DNA of 10,016 bases from Dehalococcoidales bacterium (GTDB lineage Bacteria > Chloroflexota > Dehalococcoidia > Dehalococcoidales > ARS1013): the NCBI GenBank assembly GCA_030672225.1, contig DAOVGW010000020.1:1-10016 (forward strand). Reading direction: 5' to 3'. Below the pieces are notes generated by a model. That model was not told where the DNA came from. It was given only the letters and a program-made list of their open reading frames with translations, and did no database searches. Both the position numbers and the translations under genes were made by a program. Shown in pieces: positions 6,266-10,016 of the stretch (position 1 is its first letter; each line of letters starts with the position of its first letter).

Positions 6266-7527
6266 TCTGGTTCCTCCGCATTCAACTGGAAAAGTTCGTT
6301 GACTATCTGAGTATAATCCTTCCTGCCATATCCGGTTTTCTTAAGATATTGTATCGGGTCATTGAGCATCTTGGTTACGATTGCCTTGGTCATGGCTTCC
6401 AGACTATCGCGCTCCTCATCGGAGAGCGGCCGCAGCTTCTTAAGAGTCCTGTCCAGTTGTGCCCAGCGTATGTCTTCAGCCTTTTGCATCAGAGCACTGA
6501 CTACCGGCCTTACTTCCAAAGCGTGCCACCAGGTAGTAAACTTATCTACTTCATCCTTTATAATCTTTGTGACCCTCTGGATTTCGTGTTCCCTTTGCTT
6601 GCGGTTCAAAGCCGAAGTCTCAGTAAGGTCATCAATACCGTAAAGGAAGACATTGTTTATTTGCTTCACCCCGGGCTCCACATCACGGGGGACAGCGATA
6701 TCAACGATTACCAAGGGGCGATTAGGACGAGTGCTCATTGCCATCTCCACCTGGTGCTGTTCCAGTATTAAGTGGGGTGCTCCGGTGCAACTGATGACTA
6801 TATCGGAAGCGCTTAACTCCCCCCCCAGGTTGTTGGTGGTAACCCAACTGGCGCCCAGAGCTGCGGCAAGAGATGAAGAGCTTTCCTCGGAGCGAGAAGC
6901 AACAATTATTTGAGAAGCCCCTCTGTCTCTGGCTGCTTTGGCTACCAGCCTTCCCGCTTCGCCAGCCCCGATGACCAGAATCTTGCAGCTAGCAAGGTCG
7001 CCGACAATCCCTGTCACCAGGTCTACCGCTACCGAACTGACGGAAAGGGCATTCTTGCTGATTCCTGTTTCATCCCGAACACGTCTACCAGTTCCAATAG
7101 CGTGCCGGAACAAATTGCGCAGGGGTAAATTTACCATTCGGGCTTTTTCAGCAGCTTCCAAGGCACGCCCCACCTGGCCCAGGACCTCAAATTCACCAAG
7201 AATCATTGAGTCAAGCCCGCTGGCTACGCGAAAAAGGTGTCTAAATACGGTCTCATTCTTACAGAGATAAATATAGGGTAGCACGTCGGCAAAAGAGACG
7301 CCCGTTAAGGCATTTAGGAAGTTGAAGCTGGCTTCTTCAGTGGAATGGTCATCATCACCCATGGCATAAACTTCGGTTCGGTTGCAGGTAGAAAGGATAA
7401 TGCCATGAGGTACATGTTGGCGGAGTAGTAATAGACTGTCCTGAAGCTTAGGTGCGGCGATAGTCAGCTTCTCAAGGAACCTGACTGGTGTGGTGCTATA
7501 ATTTACGCCTACTAGGCTAACATGCAT
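6262..7527 (-). CDS. hemA: Glutamyl-tRNA reductase (HemA)
   Basis: HemA reduces the glutamate on tRNA-Glu to glutamate-1-semialdehyde with NADPH, the committed step of the C5 pathway. With the ATG at 7527 the protein is 421 residues. The nucleophilic Cys48 sits in STCNRTEVYA (46-55). HLFRVASGLDSMILGE (97-112) belongs to the catalytic domain, and VIGAGEAGRL (185-194) is the Rossmann loop. DIAVPRDVEP (276-285) and a charged C-terminal helix region (about 300-400) complete the V-shaped dimer fold. A GTG at 7542 would add five residues, but the ATG is preferred. Its MHVSLVGVNYS start matches known HemA N-termini, and GGAG (7537-7540) lies nine bases upstream. It follows the Met8-like gene by 16 bases with this start, and its stop overlaps hemC. 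Confidence 0.95.
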   Translation of the reverse strand: MHVSLVGVNYSTTPVRFLEKLTIAAPKLQDSLLLLRQHVPHGIILSTCNRTEVYAMGDDDHSTEEASFNFLNALTGVSFADVLPYIYLCKNETVFRHLFRVASGLDSMILGEFEVLGQVGRALEAAEKARMVNLPLRNLFRHAIGTGRRVRDETGISKNALSVSSVAVDLVTGIVGDLASCKILVIGAGEAGRLVAKAARDRGASQIIVASRSEESSSSLAAALGASWVTTNNLGGELSASDIVISCTGAPHLILEQHQVEMAMSTRPNRPLVIVDIAVPRDVEPGVKQINNVFLYGIDDLTETSALNRKQREHEIQRVTKIIKDEVDKFTTWWHALEVRPVVSALMQKAEDIRWAQLDRTLKKLRPLSDEERDSLEAMTKAIVTKMLNDPIQYLKKTGYGRKDYTQIVNELFQLNAEEPE

Positions 7528-7536
7528 ATTGGTTAG

Positions 7537-7545
7537 CTCCACCTC
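7537..7545 (-). promoter_or_regulatory. Shine-Dalgarno site deciding the hemA start
   Basis: GAGGTGGAG ends nine bases before the ATG at 7527. It overlaps the competing GTG at 7542, which itself has no clear ribosome-binding sequence upstream. This favours the ATG as the hemA start. Confidence 0.6.
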
Positions 7546-8209
7546 ATATTTTTACCCGTCTAAGACGCTCCAGATTGGTGAACAGGGTAGCCTTGGCTCT
7601 CTCATTCTGACCGGCCCGCAGCATCTGGGTCAGCACATCTAGGTCTATGGCTTCCTGCCAGGTATCACCATTAACCTTGACTCCCTGCCTCTTCAGATCA
7701 GAGCGAATCTCACAAATCATGAGAGCCAGTGAAGCATATTCAGTGCCAAAGCTCTTTTCCAGCCTGGTTCGGATTTTTCGTGCCAGGGCAGGGCTCTTAC
7801 CGGCTGTGGAAACAGTGATGGTAAGCGCACCGCGACGCAGATAAGAGGGGACGATAAAATCAGAATGTTCCGGCTTATCCACCACGTTAACCAGAACCCC
7901 CCTCTGTCTCGCCTCATCAGCTACCTTGCGATTTATCTTGCCATCGTCAGTGGCGGCAATAGCCACAAAAACTCCCTCAAGGTCTCCGTCATTATAGCCT
8001 CTTGGCACCACCAGAATTATCTTTTTCTCTGCCATTTGAACAAGCTCCGGGCAAAGTTCAGGGCTGATAACTTTAACCTCAGCCTCATGCTCAAGAAGTG
8101 CTCTTACCTTGCGCAGGGCAACTTGGCCGCCACCCACCACCACACATCTCTTGCCGCTAAGGCCCAGGAAAATGGGGTAATAGGAAGATATATGGCCGCC
8201 TCTTTTCAT
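7544..8209 (-). CDS. Precorrin-2 dehydrogenase / possible sirohydrochlorin ferrochelatase (Met8/CysG-N family)
   Basis: This protein oxidises precorrin-2 to sirohydrochlorin with NAD+; bifunctional members also insert Fe2+ to form siroheme. It has 221 residues. YPIFLGLSGKRCVVVGGGQVA (from residue 11) is the family start with the NAD-binding glycine loop at 26-28. VNVVD (107-111) ends in Asp111, which aligns with the catalytic Asp of Met8p and CysG. STAGKSPALARKIR (134-147) is the next conserved block, and a helical C-terminal dimerisation region follows. The methyltransferase domain of full CysG is absent; that activity is in the CobA half of the nearby fusion. Whether it chelates iron (Met8-like) or only dehydrogenates (SirC-like) cannot be read from the sequence. 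The ATG overlaps the previous stop as ATGA; no good Shine-Dalgarno is seen, so translational coupling is likely. Confidence 0.92.
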   Translation of the reverse strand: MKRGGHISSYYPIFLGLSGKRCVVVGGGQVALRKVRALLEHEAEVKVISPELCPELVQMAEKKIILVVPRGYNDGDLEGVFVAIAATDDGKINRKVADEARQRGVLVNVVDKPEHSDFIVPSYLRRGALTITVSTAGKSPALARKIRTRLEKSFGTEYASLALMICEIRSDLKRQGVKVNGDTWQEAIDLDVLTQMLRAGQNERAKATLFTNLERLRRVKI

Positions 8210-9195
8210 AATAGGTATTTTACCCTTGTCTTTTTTATTTCTTTTACGCTAAACAGCAGAATATATTCGCTAAGTCCCGTTTCTTCGGAAATCTTATCCG
8301 CGCTCATACGGCAGTCATCTCTGGTATGCCCATGAATCATGGCGAACAGATTATAGGCCCAGAGAGGGCTTGTTTTTCTTTCATAGCAGTGGCTTACTTC
8401 GCGAAGGGCAGCCGCCTTTTTGCCAGCCATCTCCACCACCTCTGGTGAAGCTATCCAGCAAGCCATGACATTGGCAGAAAAACCGACATTGTTGTGTTTG
8501 ATAGAAGCGCCGAAGCGGCGGATGATGCCACGCTGCCGAAGAGACTGGCAATGAGACAGGAATTCATCTATATCCATTCCCAGTCGGCTGGAGCTGACAT
8601 CAAAGGGTCTCTGGGCAAGCAGCATATCCTGCTGCAGCTCATTGATTACCAGCTTGTCTGCTGGCGAGAGGTCAGTTTCTTTATAGATAATATCCAAAGA
8701 AGCGGTACTGGCATTCACCATTTGCCGACCGTCTCCGACAAGGTCAAAAAAGACGCCAATTTTAAAAAGCTTTAGCGCCGGTAATTCCAGCATAGCCTCA
8801 GGTTTTATAATAGCACTCAATTTTTGCAGCTCGGTCTCTACTCTAACCCCGGGTGGCAAAGCCAGGGTGAACCACAGATTTAAATCATGCGCTCGCTCGT
8901 AGCCGTGGCTTATCCCCTGATGCTGTCTGATGGCTTGTGCCGCTTTGTCTAAACGGTCCTCGGCTACTTTCATTGCTACCAGTGTTGTCTGGTAACCCAG
9001 TCTTCTAGCTTCTAAGACAGGACCTATCAGGCGGACAACCCCTTCCTGCTTAAACTTCTCAATGCGACGAAGCACCTCGTCAGCACTAATACCTAGCTGA
9101 GTCCCCAGAACAGAGAATGGCTCCCGTATGAGGGGGAAATCCAGCTGTATGGCGTTAAGCAGCTTTTTATCAATATCATCAAAGTGTATTTTCAC
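8206..9195 (-). CDS. ahbAB: Fused siroheme decarboxylase AhbA-AhbB (Lrp/AsnC-like, NirD/NirL family)
   Basis: Siroheme decarboxylase removes two acetate carboxylates (C12 and C18) from siroheme, giving 12,18-didecarboxysiroheme. In characterised Ahb organisms it consists of two subunits of about 150-175 residues; here one 329-residue chain holds both. The first half (about 1-155) has an HTH-like region (24-56), RLIGPVLEARRLGY (55-68) and SHGYERAHDLNLWFTL (96-111), the AhbA pattern. The second half (about 176-329) repeats the plan with IIRRFGASIKHNNVGF (224-239) and SHCYERK plus WAYNLFAMIHG (268-289), the AhbB pattern. The start is GTG at 9195, overlapping the upstream stop as GTGA; AAAGG lies seven bases before it. 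NirD-NirL fusions for heme d1 are relatives, but no other d1 gene is visible. DNA binding is not expected despite the HTH fold. Confidence 0.9.
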   Translation of the reverse strand: MKIHFDDIDKKLLNAIQLDFPLIREPFSVLGTQLGISADEVLRRIEKFKQEGVVRLIGPVLEARRLGYQTTLVAMKVAEDRLDKAAQAIRQHQGISHGYERAHDLNLWFTLALPPGVRVETELQKLSAIIKPEAMLELPALKLFKIGVFFDLVGDGRQMVNASTASLDIIYKETDLSPADKLVINELQQDMLLAQRPFDVSSSRLGMDIDEFLSHCQSLRQRGIIRRFGASIKHNNVGFSANVMACWIASPEVVEMAGKKAAALREVSHCYERKTSPLWAYNLFAMIHGHTRDDCRMSADKISEETGLSEYILLFSVKEIKKTRVKYLL

Positions 9196-10016
9196 TTTCT
9201 TGCCTTTATTTCAGTCTTTGCCGCAAGGGCAGGCTCGTACACGCAATAAGGCTCAGCCTCAAGGTAATCGCCGCTGGTTTCATAAGCCCGCGCCCGGCAA
9301 CCGCCACAAAGCGTTTTATACTCACAAAGACCACACTTTCCCTTAATCATGGAGAGGTCTCTTAAATCACGAAATAAGGGGGAGTCGTACCAGACTTCCT
9401 TAAAGCTTTGCTCCTTTATATTGCCAGCCTCAACATCCAGATAGCCGCATCCCTGCACCCTGCCTCGATGAGAGATGAAGCAAAAGCCCACCCCCGCCAG
9501 GCAGCCCCGGCTGAGAGAGTGCATCGGGTTAGGCGTGGCGGCAGGTTTTATTTTCTCCACTGGTGACACTCCCTGTAACCTGTTTTCTTTATCCCGTTGC
9601 CTCATCACTCTCAGGTAGTGGGGAGCATCAGTTGGCTTGAAGAACATCCTGTCTCCCAGCTCCGCCTGTTTATCATAAATCCAGTTCAGGATTTCCTCAT
9701 ATTCCTGAGGCAGGAGTTCCACTGATTCCAGCCCCTTGCCCCGGCCGGTGGGCACCAGCATAAAGGGGTGAAAGGCAACGGCACCTACCTTGAAAGCCAG
9801 GCTTAAAAGGTCATCCAGATAGGGAGCATTCAGCTTGGTAATGGTGCTGTTAATCTGGACGGGGATACCTGCCTGCTGCGCCATGGCTATGCCAGCTATT
9901 GCCATTTCAAAGGCGCCCGCCTTACCCCGGAAATCATCTTGAAGTTCTGGTGTGGGAAAGTCCAGGCTTACCCCGATTCGGGATACTGAAGCCTCCTTGA
10001 GTCTAGTAGCAACTTC
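9192..10016 (-). CDS. ahbC: Radical SAM/SPASM heme biosynthesis protein, AhbC-like (5' end cut by window edge)
   Basis: The frame is open from the right edge (10016) to a TGA at 9194-9192, giving 274 residues of an expected 380-400. The N-terminal radical SAM CxxxCxxC motif lies outside the window. Visible parts include the radical SAM barrel strand VSRIGVSLDFPT (11-22 of the visible part), FHPFMLVPTGRG (82-93), and a SPASM region with eight cysteines. Those are GC (172), FC (179), GCGY (190), and CGLCEYKTLCGGC (228, 231, 237, 240) followed by EPYC (258). The CGGCRARAY and GDYLEAEPYC segments and the LVPTGRG string look most like AhbC, which removes two acetate side chains from didecarboxysiroheme to give Fe-coproporphyrin III. 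AhbD or NirJ cannot be excluded. The stop overlaps the AhbA-AhbB start, tying it to that enzyme. Confidence 0.75.
   Translation of the reverse strand, partial: EVATRLKEASVSRIGVSLDFPTPELQDDFRGKAGAFEMAIAGIAMAQQAGIPVQINSTITKLNAPYLDDLLSLAFKVGAVAFHPFMLVPTGRGKGLESVELLPQEYEEILNWIYDKQAELGDRMFFKPTDAPHYLRVMRQRDKENRLQGVSPVEKIKPAATPNPMHSLSRGCLAGVGFCFISHRGRVQGCGYLDVEAGNIKEQSFKEVWYDSPLFRDLRDLSMIKGKCGLCEYKTLCGGCRARAYETSGDYLEAEPYCVYEPALAAKTEIKARK

Noticed and set aside
7528..7542. GTG at 7542 as the hemA start
   Set aside because: No Shine-Dalgarno precedes it and it adds five residues not typical of HemA; the ATG at 7527 has good spacing to GGAG.
7717..7917. Minus-strand open frame of 66 codons overlapping the Met8-like gene in another frame
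   Set aside because: The overlapping frame carries the conserved family motifs; this one does not, and it has no start context.
7865..8335. Plus-strand open frame of 156 codons spanning the Met8-like/AhbA-AhbB junction
   Set aside because: It crosses two well-supported minus-strand genes and has no recognisable motif; long antisense frames are expected at this base composition.
8206..9195. A Lrp/AsnC-type transcription regulator
   Set aside because: The HTH-like segments are shared by siroheme decarboxylases; the SHxYER and NLW/NLF motifs, the tandem layout and the neighbouring heme genes point to AhbA-AhbB.

Overview
All recognisable genes in this window lie on the minus strand, so the window is best read from right to left. 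It holds a nearly complete tetrapyrrole operon followed by the start of a tryptophan biosynthesis operon. In transcription order the genes are: a radical SAM/SPASM protein of the AhbC/NirJ family (cut by the right edge), a fused AhbA-AhbB siroheme decarboxylase, a Met8/CysG-N type precorrin-2 dehydrogenase, hemA, hemC, a cobA-hemD fusion, hemB, hemL, a trpE promoter with a tryptophan-specifier T-box leader, and trpE (cut by the left edge).

The genes work as one pathway. HemA and HemL make 5-aminolevulinate from glutamyl-tRNA (C5 route). HemB, HemC and the HemD half of the fusion build uroporphyrinogen III. The CobA half methylates it to precorrin-2, and the Met8-like protein oxidises this and may also insert iron, giving siroheme. 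AhbA-AhbB and the radical SAM enzyme then take siroheme towards heme b by the siroheme-dependent (Ahb) route known from sulfate-reducing bacteria and methanogens. No hemE, hemN/hemG or hemH lies in the window. The final enzyme, AhbD, is not visible and may lie beyond the right edge.

The operon is very compact. Three ATGA overlaps, one GTGA overlap and one stop codon directly abutting a start link most genes. The exception is the 166-base hemB-hemL gap, which holds a 104-base imperfect palindrome of the dispersed intergenic repeat type. Reading through this repeat creates a false 68-residue N-terminal extension on the hemL ORF; the real start is at 2671.

Between hemL and trpE (1004-1384) there is a strong sigma-70-like promoter, a T-box riboswitch with a UGG specifier and an intrinsic terminator. 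No separate terminator ends the heme operon before this leader.

The organism is a bacterium, as shown by the T-box, the Shine-Dalgarno sites and the sigma-70-type promoter, and it is probably anaerobic, given the radical SAM heme route. Moderate GC, the T-box and the gene fusions would fit Chloroflexota (Dehalococcoidia-like) or a Firmicutes-like lineage. This placement is inference and is not proven by the sequence. Apart from the AhbA-AhbB fusion, the operon layout and the regulatory leader, the genes are well-known families; I see no mobile element genes, CRISPR array, tRNA or rRNA.
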